NCBI GenBank assembly: GCA_949286215.1
Contig: CASDYX010000009.1
Span: 1-64,000 of the forward strand
Reading direction: 5' to 3'
Length of the DNA stretch: 64,000 nt
Origin: an uncultured Pseudomonadota bacterium
GTDB taxonomy: Bacteria > Pseudomonadota > Alphaproteobacteria > RF32 > CAG-239
Within the stretch, counting starts at the first letter, position 1; each line of letters opens with the position of its first letter. The position numbers and the translations under genes were made by a program. Below the pieces are notes generated by a model. It saw only the letters and a list, made by a program, of their open reading frames with translations, did no database searches and was not told the DNA's origin. Of this stretch, positions 8,501 through 17,247 are shown piece by piece.

Positions 8501-10345
8501 TTATTTTTTCACACTTAAGGCGCGCAAAGAATTTAGAATTGCCAAAACAGAAACCCCTACGTCAGCAAATACTGCCTCCCACATAGTGGCCATTCCCATT
8601 ACACCCAGCAATAAAACTAATCCCTTGATAGCAAGTGCAAAGACAATGTTTTGTCTGACAATGCGCAGCGTTTTGCGGGAGATTTTTATGGCAGAGGCAA
8701 TTTTGAGCGGTTCATCGGTCATAATTACCACATCGGCAGCCTCAATGGCCGCATCAGAGCCAAGTTTTCCCATGGCAATGCCTATATCGGCGCGCGCTAA
8801 AACCGGTGCATCATTTATACCATCGCCTACAAAGACAACATTTTTATTTGGGGTTTTAGCGGCTAATAATTCTTCTAACTTTTCAACCTTTTGCGTTGGT
8901 AAAAGCTCACAATAAACTTTATCCAAACCTAATTGCTTGGCTATTTTCTCACCCGAGGCTTTGTTGTCACCGGTCAACATAACGGTTTTGTGAACATTAG
9001 CTGACTTGAGGGCTGAAATGGCTTGAGCCGAATCTAACTTGACCTCATCAGAGATTTTTATCCAGCCTTTATACTTTCCATCTACCGCCAAGTTAATAAT
9101 GGTGCCATCGCCGTCGCCTGCATGGCTTTGCGTTCCTAAGTCAGCCATTAAACGAGCGTTTCCTAAGTGAACCAAAACACCGTTGATTTCGGCACAAACA
9201 CCTCGACCGGCAATCTCCTGATAATTAGAAATTTTGGACGTATCTATCGGGCGGGCATAGGCTTGGCGAATTGATTGGGATATCGGATGATTGGAATAAG
9301 CATCGGCATAAGCGGCTAATTCCAGAACCTCAGAGGTTGGGAAATCATTCCCTTCTACTTTCACAACCGAAAATGTGCCTTTGGTTAAAGTTCCGGTTTT
9401 ATCAAAAACAACGACCTCGGTTTCACTCAAGGCTTGCAGATAGTTACTGCCTTTAACCAATATTCCTTGCTTTGAGGCCGCTCCTATTCCGCCAAAAAAG
9501 CTCAACGGAACAGAAATGACCAAAGCGCAAGGACAAGATATAACCAAAAATGTGAGCGCTCTATATATCCAGCTTGAAAAAGTGGCATCCGCCATAACCA
9601 AAGGCGGAATAACGGCAATTATAAGAGCAGACAAGACAACTATCGGCGTGTACCAACGGGCAAATTTGGTGATAAATTGTTCAACCTTGGCCTTGTTGGA
9701 AGCGGCATTTTCAACCAAATCTAAAATTTTTGCAACCGTTGACTCACCATATTCTTTGGATACTTGAATTTTAAGAACACCCGTTAAATTAATGCACCCA
9801 CTTAAAACATCACTGTCCTTTTCTACCTCTCTTGGAAGGCTCTCTCCGGTCAGAGATGAGGTATCAAGCGATGATGTACCTTCAGTGACTTTGCCATCAA
9901 GCGGAATTTTCTCTCCTGGTTTTACTAATATATAGTCCCCGACATTAACCTCCTCGGGGGAGACTTGTCTGGTTTGTTCTCCGTCGCATAAGTTGGCATA
10001 ATCGGGACGAATATTCATTAGGCTTGAAATTGATTTGCGAGATTTGGCAACGGCATACTTTTGAAAATATTCGCCGATTTGATAAAAGAGCATAACCGCA
10101 ACCGCTTCAGAATATTCGCCTAAACCAATGGCTCCCAGAGTGGCAACAGTCATTAAAAAGTTTTCATCAAAGATTTGCCCATAAACAATATTTTTCGCCG
10201 CCTTGGCAATAATCTCCCACCCTACAAGAAAATATGACAGCCCTAAAAGAGTTAATTGGGCATAGCTTGGCAAAGGAAGTAGCATTCCCGACACAAATAA
10301 GATGGCGGAAATGATGATTTTTATCAGGCGGCTTTTTTGTTTCAT
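8501..10345 (-). CDS. Heavy-metal (Zn/Cd/Pb) translocating P1B-type ATPase
   Basis: A 614-residue inner-membrane exporter. Seen: TGES actuator motif, membrane CPC motif in SCPCALVISVP (typical of the Zn/Cd/Pb subgroup), phosphorylation site DKTGTLTKG, SNHPIS (HP motif), TGDNKASGEKIA and GDGINDAP. Unlike longer ZntA/CadA proteins it lacks an N-terminal HMA domain. That domain is encoded by the separate gene just upstream. GGAG lies 6 nt before the ATG and the gap to the HMA gene is 15 nt, so they are one operon. Substrate assignment rests on the CPC context. Confidence 0.9.
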   Translation of the reverse strand: MKQKSRLIKIIISAILFVSGMLLPLPSYAQLTLLGLSYFLVGWEIIAKAAKNIVYGQIFDENFLMTVATLGAIGLGEYSEAVAVMLFYQIGEYFQKYAVAKSRKSISSLMNIRPDYANLCDGEQTRQVSPEEVNVGDYILVKPGEKIPLDGKVTEGTSSLDTSSLTGESLPREVEKDSDVLSGCINLTGVLKIQVSKEYGESTVAKILDLVENAASNKAKVEQFITKFARWYTPIVVLSALIIAVIPPLVMADATFSSWIYRALTFLVISCPCALVISVPLSFFGGIGAASKQGILVKGSNYLQALSETEVVVFDKTGTLTKGTFSVVKVEGNDFPTSEVLELAAYADAYSNHPISQSIRQAYARPIDTSKISNYQEIAGRGVCAEINGVLVHLGNARLMADLGTQSHAGDGDGTIINLAVDGKYKGWIKISDEVKLDSAQAISALKSANVHKTVMLTGDNKASGEKIAKQLGLDKVYCELLPTQKVEKLEELLAAKTPNKNVVFVGDGINDAPVLARADIGIAMGKLGSDAAIEAADVVIMTDEPLKIASAIKISRKTLRIVRQNIVFALAIKGLVLLLGVMGMATMWEAVFADVGVSVLAILNSLRALSVKK

Positions 10346-10360
10346 ATCTGGCTCCTTACT

Positions 10361-10579
10361 TTAATCCTTTAGAGAGACATCAGAATCGACTTTTTTAATA
10401 ACCTTTTTAACTTCTTGCAAAACTTCGCTAAAGTGTTCTTCAGGAGCTTCCAGAACCAATTTTTGACTCATGAAAGAAACCGATGCACTCATAACATGAT
10501 CCAAAGACTGAATTGCTTGTTCGATTTTGGCAGCGCAATTAGCGCAATCTAAATCCTCTAACTGATAGCTTTTCTTCAT
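10361..10579 (-). CDS. Stand-alone HMA-domain metallochaperone
   Basis: A 72-residue cytoplasmic HMA domain with metal-binding CxxC in DCANCAAKIEQAI (Cys13, Cys16) and the beta-alpha-beta pattern of the family. It is the first gene of the operon with the metal ATPase, and probably delivers metal to it or acts as its detached regulatory domain. GAGG lies 6 nt before the ATG. Confidence 0.9.
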   Translation of the reverse strand: MKKSYQLEDLDCANCAAKIEQAIQSLDHVMSASVSFMSQKLVLEAPEEHFSEVLQEVKKVIKKVDSDVSLKD

Positions 10580-10666
10580 GGTAACCTCATTTCAACGATT
10601 GTTTAATTGTTTATATGTTTAGTTATAACATTATTTCTTACCCCTGTCAAGGAGGCTTATTTTAAA

Positions 10667-10695
10667 TTGCATTTTACCCTATCTTTTGATATAAT
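10667..10695 (+). promoter_or_regulatory. Strong sigma-70-type promoter of a candidate small RNA
   Basis: TTGCAT (10667-10672), exactly 17 nt, then a consensus TATAAT (10690-10695). Expected start near 10702. It points into a stretch with no open frame of quality that ends in an intrinsic terminator. Confidence 0.6.
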
Positions 10696-10701
10696 TTTTA
10701 T

Positions 10702-10789
10702 TGAAGGTTCAAATGGTTTGGTTTTGGCTGCTTATTTTATAAGGAGCAAATACGGGCTTGTGCAAACACAAATGCACTGCCCTTTTTTT
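10702..10789 (+). ncRNA. Candidate small RNA (or attenuated leader of opgG)
   Basis: An ~88-nt transcript is predicted between the promoter at 10667-10695 and the terminator at 10754-10789. It holds an exposed AAGGAGCAAAUACG segment just before the terminator stem, with no start codon at normal distance, so it does not look like a leader peptide. It lies in the 330-nt gap between the divergent metal-export operon and opgG. It could be a trans-acting RNA or the leader of opgG, about 120 nt upstream of that gene. No known family recognised. Confidence 0.45.
10754..10789 (+). terminator. Rho-independent terminator of the candidate small RNA
   Basis: GGGC-TT-GTGCA pairs with TGCAC-T-GCCC around an 8-nt A-rich loop, followed by seven T residues (10783-10789). 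Confidence 0.7.
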
Positions 10790-10833
10790 ATTAGAATTGT
10801 CTGTTATTAACCTCGAATGTTTTATCTTTTGGC

Positions 10834-10864
10834 TTGACTTTTGAGATAAAGCTCCTGATATTAA
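10834..10864 (+). promoter_or_regulatory. Possible opgG promoter
   Basis: TTGACT (10834-10839) and TATTAA (10859-10864) are separated by 19 nt, longer than usual. It lies downstream of the small-RNA terminator and about 45 nt before the opgG start, so it would give opgG its own transcript. Confidence 0.3.
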
Positions 10865-10909
10865 AGAAAATATAATTGAGATAATTATAACCTTTTCTTA
10901 TGTATTGGA

Positions 10910-12508
10910 ATGAGCGATATGTTGAAACGTTGGACGGCTCTGGGCTGTGGTTTGGTATTTTTGGGCGCAATCGGCGGCGGATATTACTTTTATAAAAACA
11001 AGAATTTGGTTATAACTGCTGAGAAATCTGAAATTAACTCACAGACTCGTGAAGGCGAATCTTTTGGACCAGATGTACTCCTTAATAAAGCTATTCGACT
11101 TTCAAAAAAAGATTATCAAGCTCCAGAAAATAATCTTCCGCAAGAGCTTAAAGATTTAAACTATGACCAACACCGCGATATTCGTTTTGTAAGAGAAAAC
11201 GGTCCTTGGTACGGAAAGCGTTTGCCTTTTGAAATGCAATTCTTTCACTTAGGTTCTATTTTCCATGTGCCTGTTCCTATTAATGAAGTTGTGAACGGGA
11301 TTGCTAAACCCATCAACTATTCGCCTAAGTTTTTTAATTATGGCAAAAACAATCTTAATATTACAGATAATCACCTTGGATATGCCGGTTTTCGTTTGCA
11401 CTATCCTTTGAACTCTCCGACTTATTATGATGAGTTGGTCTCATTCTTGGGTGCCAGCTATTTCAGAGGACTCGGCAAAGGACAAAAATATGGGCTTTCT
11501 GCTCGTGGTCTTGCAATTGATACGGCTGTACAAACCGGTGAAGAGTTTCCGATTTTCAGAGAGTTTTGGCTGCAACGTCCTAAACGCGGCGACAAATCCG
11601 TTACCGTTTATGCTTTGCTTGACAGCCCAAGTATTGTCGGAGCTTATACCTTTATCATTACTCCCGGAAAACGGACTGTTATGGATGTTGATGCCGTGCT
11701 TATTCCGAGAAAGAAAATTAACAAAATCGGAATTGCTCCACTGACCTCAATGTTTTTATTCGGCGAAAACACAAAGAACCGTTTTGACGACCATAGACCC
11801 GAAGTTCACGATAGTGACGGTTTGCTCATTTGGAACGGAAACGGTGAAGTTTTGTGGCGTCCGTTAGACAACTCAAAATATTTACGCATCAGCTCATTTT
11901 TGGATAACAATCCTAAAGGTTTTGGATTGATGCAAAGAGATAGGAATCCTGAACATTATCTCGATTTTGAAGCAGATTATGAATTGCGCCCGAGTGCTTG
12001 GGTTGAACCTAAGAGTAATTGGGGGAAAGGTATGGTTCAGTTGGTGGAAATTCCATCTATTCAAGAAATTCATGACAATATTGTCGCTTATTGGGTTCCT
12101 AACGAGGAAGTTGTACCCGGAAAACCATTAAATTACAGTTACAAACTTTATTGGAGCAACACCATTCCTGCCGACACCAAACTTGCCAAAGTTACTGCTA
12201 CTTATACCGGTATCGGCGGTGTATCAGGAATGTTGGAGACAAACAAACGCAAATTTGTGGTTGACTTTGACTTGCCCGGAAGACGCAAACAAATTCGCCA
12301 AGAAATTAAAAGTGGCAAAATCGTTCCTGAAGTCTCAACAACAGAGGGAAAAATTATAGGCACTTATTTGGTCTATAACCCAGTTACCGGCGGGGCGACC
12401 GTTTATGCTGATTTTGAACCGAATGATAAAACAGCTGAACTCAGAATTTTGCTCAAAAAAGATGGTAAGACAATTTCTGAAACTTGGAGTTATCAATGGT
12501 TACCATAA
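10910..12508 (+). CDS. opgG: Glucan biosynthesis protein OpgG (MdoG)
   Basis: A 532-residue periplasmic protein needed for making osmoregulated periplasmic glucans. The N-terminal hydrophobic segment (about 9-28) acts as signal or anchor. The MdoG body follows, with FHVPVPINEV, NYSPKFFNYG, GFRLHYPLN, VSFLGASYFRGLG and a RDRNPEHYLDFEADYELRPS stretch typical of the family. Two in-frame ATGs (10910, 10919) are possible; the only SD-like triplet GGA is better spaced for the second. It overlaps the next gene by 13 nt and is followed by opgH. Confidence 0.92.
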   Translation: MSDMLKRWTALGCGLVFLGAIGGGYYFYKNKNLVITAEKSEINSQTREGESFGPDVLLNKAIRLSKKDYQAPENNLPQELKDLNYDQHRDIRFVRENGPWYGKRLPFEMQFFHLGSIFHVPVPINEVVNGIAKPINYSPKFFNYGKNNLNITDNHLGYAGFRLHYPLNSPTYYDELVSFLGASYFRGLGKGQKYGLSARGLAIDTAVQTGEEFPIFREFWLQRPKRGDKSVTVYALLDSPSIVGAYTFIITPGKRTVMDVDAVLIPRKKINKIGIAPLTSMFLFGENTKNRFDDHRPEVHDSDGLLIWNGNGEVLWRPLDNSKYLRISSFLDNNPKGFGLMQRDRNPEHYLDFEADYELRPSAWVEPKSNWGKGMVQLVEIPSIQEIHDNIVAYWVPNEEVVPGKPLNYSYKLYWSNTIPADTKLAKVTATYTGIGGVSGMLETNKRKFVVDFDLPGRRKQIRQEIKSGKIVPEVSTTEGKIIGTYLVYNPVTGGATVYADFEPNDKTAELRILLKKDGKTISETWSYQWLP

Positions 12509-12942
12509 AAATTCAAAGTATTGACGATATTATTGCGGCCTATTTGAAAGGGCTTGGATTTACTGATGGCGGGGCTCATAAAATTGTTCCGGCATTAAAG
12601 GGAAAACTTTCTTTGAGCCAAGAAAACGGGGACAAAGTTATTGATGAGCTCGACAAGATTATAGCGACAGAGGCAAAAAAAATATTTAACGACAGCTCTC
12701 TTGATGACGAGCAATTAGTTGCTTTATTTAAATTTTGTGTTTTAGAAACAAAAGGTGCACAAAAATGGGGCGAGAAAATTTTTGCGCTCAAAGATAGTGA
12801 CGAAAAAATAGTTCTTGCCTTGCGCCAAGCTGTTATACACGTTGCTCCGAACTATGTCTTCTCCCAAATGAAGCCTCAAGAAATTACTATTCCCAATCCA
12901 TCTAATTTTTTGAAAAAAATATTTAAACATAAAAAAAGCTAA
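12496..12942 (+). CDS. Unknown small protein between opgG and opgH
   Basis: A 148-residue soluble protein. A TTG start at 12484 is possible, but the ATG at 12496 has GGAG 7 nt upstream (within the end of opgG) and is preferred. It overlaps opgG by 13 nt and ends 5 nt before opgH, so it is co-translated with both. The sequence is mostly helical-looking, with Lys-rich ends and no motif I recognise. Its placement argues for a role in glucan synthesis or in coupling OpgG to OpgH, which is inference from position only. Confidence 0.75.
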   Translation: MVTIKIQSIDDIIAAYLKGLGFTDGGAHKIVPALKGKLSLSQENGDKVIDELDKIIATEAKKIFNDSSLDDEQLVALFKFCVLETKGAQKWGEKIFALKDSDEKIVLALRQAVIHVAPNYVFSQMKPQEITIPNPSNFLKKIFKHKKS

Positions 12943-12947
12943 AAATC

Positions 12948-15008
12948 ATGAGTGAAACTTCTTTTCCCAATATATATAACCTTAACCCCAAACGCATTCG
13001 CAATCGTCGTATTAAAGTTTTTGGCTTGATGATACTCTCGACTTTGTTAGCGACGTTAAAATGGGTGAGCGTTATTCCAACAGATTCACTGCTTATCACA
13101 AAAATTTTGATGATTGGCTTGTTTATTTTAACATTTGCGTGGATTGCTTTGTTTTTCTGGTCAAGTATTTTTGGCTTCTTTGAATTGTTGGCAAAGCGTA
13201 AAGTGCCGGGAATTATTTGGGTGCCGGAAAAAACGCCTTTAAAAAAACGTACGGCAATTTTAATGCCTGTATATAACGAATCTCCGCAAAGCGTGTTTGC
13301 TAACTTGCTGGCAATAGCACATGACCTGAAAGATACAGGGCAAGCAAATGCTTTTGATATTTTTGTATTAAGTGATACGACCGATCCTAAAGTTTGGGTG
13401 GAAGAAGAACATACTTGGCTCGAAACCCAAAAATTAATGCCGAAAGAAATTCATCTCTACTATCGTCGTAGAGTGAAAAATACTGCTCGCAAAAGCGGAA
13501 ATATTGAAGATTTTTGCAATAAATGGGGTAAAGCCTTTGAAAATATGTTGGTGTTGGATGCCGATAGTTTGATGTGCGGACAAACAATCGTTCGTATGGC
13601 TCAGCTCATGGAAGCCAATCCAAGTGCCGGTATTATTCAGGCCCCTCCGATGACGGTAAACAAAAATTCTCTTTTTGCCAGAATGCAACAATTTGCAGGT
13701 AAAGTCTATGGTCCGATTGTATCTGCCGGATTAGCCTATTGGCAAGTCGGAGATAGTAACTATTGGGGACATAATGCCATTATTCGCACGAGTGCTTTCA
13801 TTCAATGTTGCGGTTTGCCCGTATTGCCAGGAAAGGCTCCTTTTGGCGGACATATTTTAAGCCATGACTTTGTTGAAGCTGCACTTATTCGCAGAGGGGG
13901 GTGGTCGGCTTGGTTGCTCCCTGAGCTCAAAGGATCTTATGAAGAATGTCCTCCGACAATGATTGACTTTGCTGCTCGTGACAGACGTTGGTGTCAGGGA
14001 AATATGCAACATCTTAAAATTCTCATCTCAAAAGGTTTGCACCCGGTCAGCCGTGTTCACTTTACAATCGGGGTTATGTCTTACTTATCTTCCCCTATTT
14101 GGTTGTGCTTTTTATTGGTTGGTCTTATGATTGCTTTGGGAAGAGAGTTCTTTCCTCCGGTATATTTCCCTGAGGTTAGAACATTGTTTCCTACTTGGCC
14201 GATTTTTGATAAATTTGGTACAATCGCATTATTTATACTTTCAATGTTTATGCTGATTTTCCCTAAGTTTTTAGGCTTGATTGTCTATCTGATTCAATAT
14301 CGTTCAAAAGGGAAAAAAGCTCAATCACAAACTAAAGGAGCTATTAAAAGTGTCTTATTAGAAATTATTTTTAGTGCACTCCAAGCTCCAATTATGATGA
14401 TGTTCCAAAGTAAGTTTGTGTTTGATATTTTTACCGGACATTCTGTAAGCTGGAATACGCAAAACAGAGATGATGACGGAACATCTTTTAAGGATGCATT
14501 TAGTCGGCATATTTGGCACACAATTCTTGGAATTATTACCACAATTGTGGTGGCTATGTATGCAAAGCCCCTCTTCTGGTGGATGTTGCCGATTACAGTT
14601 GGTTTGATGTTTTCCATCCCTATTTCAATGTTCACTTCTTTGGAAAAAGCAGGTTTGTGGTTCAAAAAACATAGCTATTTTGTAATTCCGGAAGAGACAA
14701 ATGTACCAGAGATTATCATTCAGGCTAAAAAATTCAAAGAGATTTTGGTTCAAAATAAGTCTATTGACAGAGGCGCTGTTTTGCTCGTTAAAAACAGTCA
14801 GATGAATGCTTTGCATATCTTAATGCTGCCAATTAACGGACCTGTTCCCGATTTTAAGCAAACCGATTTAGCAAAAGCACAAATAAAGCTCGAAAACTTT
14901 ATAAATTACGGAATTGAGCCGGACTTTACAAAAGATGAAGAAATTGCTTTGCTTTATAATGCTGATAGTTTGAACAAAGCTAGCGTAGCATGGTGCTTAA
15001 ATCATTAA
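12948..15008 (+). CDS. opgH: Glucan glucosyltransferase OpgH (MdoH)
   Basis: A 686-residue inner-membrane family-2 glycosyltransferase that builds the beta-glucan backbone from UDP-glucose. Seen: two N-terminal membrane segments (about 25-70), start of the GT domain RTAILMPVYNESP, DxD-like LDADSLM, SHDFVEAALIRR, and the processive QxxRW-type site RRWCQGNMQHL, then several C-terminal membrane helices (about 365-560). Its 3' end overlaps the convergent Nudix gene by 29 nt. Shorter than E. coli OpgH, mainly at the ends. Confidence 0.92.
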   Translation: MSETSFPNIYNLNPKRIRNRRIKVFGLMILSTLLATLKWVSVIPTDSLLITKILMIGLFILTFAWIALFFWSSIFGFFELLAKRKVPGIIWVPEKTPLKKRTAILMPVYNESPQSVFANLLAIAHDLKDTGQANAFDIFVLSDTTDPKVWVEEEHTWLETQKLMPKEIHLYYRRRVKNTARKSGNIEDFCNKWGKAFENMLVLDADSLMCGQTIVRMAQLMEANPSAGIIQAPPMTVNKNSLFARMQQFAGKVYGPIVSAGLAYWQVGDSNYWGHNAIIRTSAFIQCCGLPVLPGKAPFGGHILSHDFVEAALIRRGGWSAWLLPELKGSYEECPPTMIDFAARDRRWCQGNMQHLKILISKGLHPVSRVHFTIGVMSYLSSPIWLCFLLVGLMIALGREFFPPVYFPEVRTLFPTWPIFDKFGTIALFILSMFMLIFPKFLGLIVYLIQYRSKGKKAQSQTKGAIKSVLLEIIFSALQAPIMMMFQSKFVFDIFTGHSVSWNTQNRDDDGTSFKDAFSRHIWHTILGIITTIVVAMYAKPLFWWMLPITVGLMFSIPISMFTSLEKAGLWFKKHSYFVIPEETNVPEIIIQAKKFKEILVQNKSIDRGAVLLVKNSQMNALHILMLPINGPVPDFKQTDLAKAQIKLENFINYGIEPDFTKDEEIALLYNADSLNKASVAWCLNH

Positions 15009-15387
15009 GTTTAAGCAAAGCTTCGGCAACGGGAATATCTGCCGGTGAAAAAGTAAAATCTTTGAGATCTTGGACATCAACCCAACGGGCTTGTTCGTGC
15101 TCAAACAAATCCGGCACAATTTGAGAAGCGCAAGTGGCAAAATAAACTTCTAATTTGAAACTACCAAAGCTGTAGTCATATTCGCTTTCCATAAAAAATT
15201 TGCCGACACGGATTTCCATGTTAAATTCTTCCATAATCTCGCGATGCAGGCATTCGGGAGCTGTTTCTCCTTCTTCAATTTTTCCGCCGGGGAACTCCCA
15301 AAAATAGGCTAAATCTTTACCCCGTTTCCGTTGGGCTACCAAAATTTTATTATCGCAAACGATTATTCCTGCCGCTACTCTTTTCAT
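14980..15387 (-). CDS. mutT: MutT-like Nudix (d)NTP pyrophosphohydrolase
   Basis: A 135-residue Nudix enzyme that probably cleaves oxidised dGTP (8-oxo-dGTP) and so prevents mutations. The Nudix box is complete: GGKIEEGETAPECLHREIMEEF (residues about 34-55), with ILVAQRKRG and YFWEFPG before it, as in MutT. GGAG stands 8 nt before the ATG. The last codons are read from the opposite strand of the opgH 3' end. Confidence 0.85.
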   Translation of the reverse strand: MKRVAAGIIVCDNKILVAQRKRGKDLAYFWEFPGGKIEEGETAPECLHREIMEEFNMEIRVGKFFMESEYDYSFGSFKLEVYFATCASQIVPDLFEHEQARWVDVQDLKDFTFSPADIPVAEALLKLNDLSTMLR

Positions 15388-15451
15388 GTTTTGTCTCCTT
15401 ATAGATGATTTAATCTAGCACGTATGCTTTTTTTAGCAACAGCTATCTTAT

Positions 15452-15479
15452 TTGATTGTGTTTTTATAAAATTTATGCT
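15452..15479 (+). promoter_or_regulatory. Likely promoter of the small KE-rich exported protein
   Basis: TTGATT (15452-15457), 16 nt, TATGCT (15474-15479). A strong AGGAGGG ribosome site follows directly before the gene. Confidence 0.4.
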
Positions 15480-15514
15480 TGGATAAAAGCCTAATCATTT
15501 AACAGGAGGGTCAG

Positions 15515-15817
15515 ATGAATAAATTTTTTGCATTGTTACTGAGTGTTAGTATCTTGGGCATCGCTTCTGCTCAAGCACAATCAACTTTGAGTGAAGCCTT
15601 AACAAAGGTTAATTCGTCTTTAGAAGAAACTCAAGCCAAAATTGAGCAACAAAAGGCTGAGATTCAGGCAAAAAAAGAAGAGCAAGCTCTGAAAAAACAA
15701 CAAAAGAAAGAAGAAATTGAAGCTAAGAAAAAAGAAAGAGAAGCAGAGAGAAAAGCTAAAAAAGAGCAAATCAAAAATAACCTAAACGGCTTAAAAGATG
15801 CCTTCAGCGTTAAATAA
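15515..15817 (+). CDS. Small exported Lys/Glu-rich coiled-coil protein
   Basis: A 100-residue protein with a clear signal peptide (about 1-21, cleavage after AQA) and a mature part that is almost wholly a Lys/Glu/Gln-rich helix, probably a long coiled coil. The AGGAGGG site is nearly ideal, and the gene has its own promoter candidate and terminator, so high expression of a free-standing small periplasmic protein is likely. The composition recalls small abundant periplasmic or outer-membrane-tethering helices, but I recognise no family. Confidence 0.75.
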   Translation: MNKFFALLLSVSILGIASAQAQSTLSEALTKVNSSLEETQAKIEQQKAEIQAKKEEQALKKQQKKEEIEAKKKEREAERKAKKEQIKNNLNGLKDAFSVK

Positions 15818-15839
15818 AAAAATTTAAGAATTTCATATC

Positions 15840-15867
15840 GGCTGAATAGAAATATTCAGCCTTTTTT
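15840..15867 (+). terminator. Rho-independent terminator
   Basis: Perfect 9-bp stem GGCTGAATA / TATTCAGCC with a GAAA tetraloop and six T residues, directly after the small exported protein gene. Confidence 0.9.
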
Positions 15868-15929
15868 ATCTCTTTTTTAAACCTCTTGGCTTATTATATT
15901 CTTATTCATCACAATGACAGAGAAACTTT

Positions 15930-17225
15930 ATGAAACTCTTTTTACGTTTGGAACATTTTAAGACTCTTGTTTCGCCTTTAAGTGCCTTTTTTACCGGCAC
16001 GGCTTTAACTTGTTGTGCCTATGCCCTCCTTACTTCCTTTTTATCTTTAACTTTGGCACAGCACCAGGTTTCGACCTCAATAGCCGGTCTTGTGTTGGCA
16101 ATGTATTATGTCGGCTATGTATTAGCGGCAGAAAGTGCTTTTCATATCATTAACAAAGTGGGGCATATCAGAGCATTCTCCAGTTATATTTCTGTTTTTT
16201 CGGCCTTGGCTTTAGGGCATTATTTTTCTTGCAATCCGCTTATTTGGGGCGTGTTGCGCTTATTGGAGGGATATTGCCTTGGCTCTGCCATGATGTGTTT
16301 GGAAAGTTGGCTCAATACACGTGCCAATAACGCAAACCGCGGAACATTGATGTCGCTTTATATGATTACAACCTACCTTGGTTCTTCCTTGGGGCAGTTA
16401 ATGCTTAATATTCCGACTTCTTCAGGTGTTACAATTTATATTATCGTTTCGGTGATTTTTTCTTTGGCTCTTGTTCCGGTTTCGCTCACGGCTTTACCGG
16501 CTCCTGATATTTCAGTGTATCAATCAATGTCATTAAAAAGGCTCTATAAAGTTAGCCCCGAAGGATTTATCGGCTGTATTGTCAGCGGCGTATTCGTCGG
16601 TGTGTTTTACATTTTGGGACCAATGTATTGCACCTATAAAGGACTTTCGACCGAACTTACCTCAATTTTTATGTTTTGTGGCGTTTTGGGCGGAATGACG
16701 GCGCAACTACCTCTTGGAAAGCTCTCCGACATGGTGGATCGGCGCTTTGTGATGATGTGGATTTGCTGTGGCTTATTCTTTATTGCTCCTTGGGTTAATT
16801 TTTGGCTTGATGACAGCAAAATAGCCTTGGCGCTTTCTGCTTTTGCTTTGGGATGCGGTACTTTTGCTTTGTATCCGATTTGTGTGTCTCACGTGAATGA
16901 TAAAATTGCCGACACCGAACGCGTTCGCGCCAGCGGGTTGCTTATATTACTTCAAAGTTTGGGAATGATTGGTGGTCCGATTTTAGTGTCAGCTCTGATT
17001 GAGCTCTGGGGGCCGATTTGCTTTGTGTTGGCTTATTCGATTTTTAGCGGCGGATTTGTGGTCTTTGTCTTCCACTTTATTACCTTTAAGCCAAATGTTC
17101 ATTATTTGAAAGTTACACCAACCCACCCTATTCCGGCGGCTTTAACATATGTCTTTCATGAAGTTTCAAAAAAAGTTTCTTTGGTTGACAAAGCCAAATC
17201 TTTGTTGCAAAACAAGAAACACTAA
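15930..17225 (+). CDS. MFS transporter (YcaD-like), tandem copy 1
   Basis: A 431-residue major facilitator with about 12 membrane segments. The MFS signature between helices 2 and 3 (NKVGHIRAFSS) and the second-half motif GKLSDMVDRRFVM are visible. Both are typical of the YcaD-like group with unknown substrates. It is followed 22 nt later by a close paralogue with the same motifs, so the two are probably co-transcribed. The Shine-Dalgarno site is weak. Substrate not predictable. Confidence 0.85.
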   Translation: MKLFLRLEHFKTLVSPLSAFFTGTALTCCAYALLTSFLSLTLAQHQVSTSIAGLVLAMYYVGYVLAAESAFHIINKVGHIRAFSSYISVFSALALGHYFSCNPLIWGVLRLLEGYCLGSAMMCLESWLNTRANNANRGTLMSLYMITTYLGSSLGQLMLNIPTSSGVTIYIIVSVIFSLALVPVSLTALPAPDISVYQSMSLKRLYKVSPEGFIGCIVSGVFVGVFYILGPMYCTYKGLSTELTSIFMFCGVLGGMTAQLPLGKLSDMVDRRFVMMWICCGLFFIAPWVNFWLDDSKIALALSAFALGCGTFALYPICVSHVNDKIADTERVRASGLLILLQSLGMIGGPILVSALIELWGPICFVLAYSIFSGGFVVFVFHFITFKPNVHYLKVTPTHPIPAALTYVFHEVSKKVSLVDKAKSLLQNKKH

Positions 17226-17247
17226 ATAACACTATTTGAGGATAGAT

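Noticed and set aside
10607-10810. Open frame of 67 codons on the plus strand upstream of opgG
   Set aside because: It spans the small-RNA promoter and terminator, has no ribosome site and no protein-like composition.
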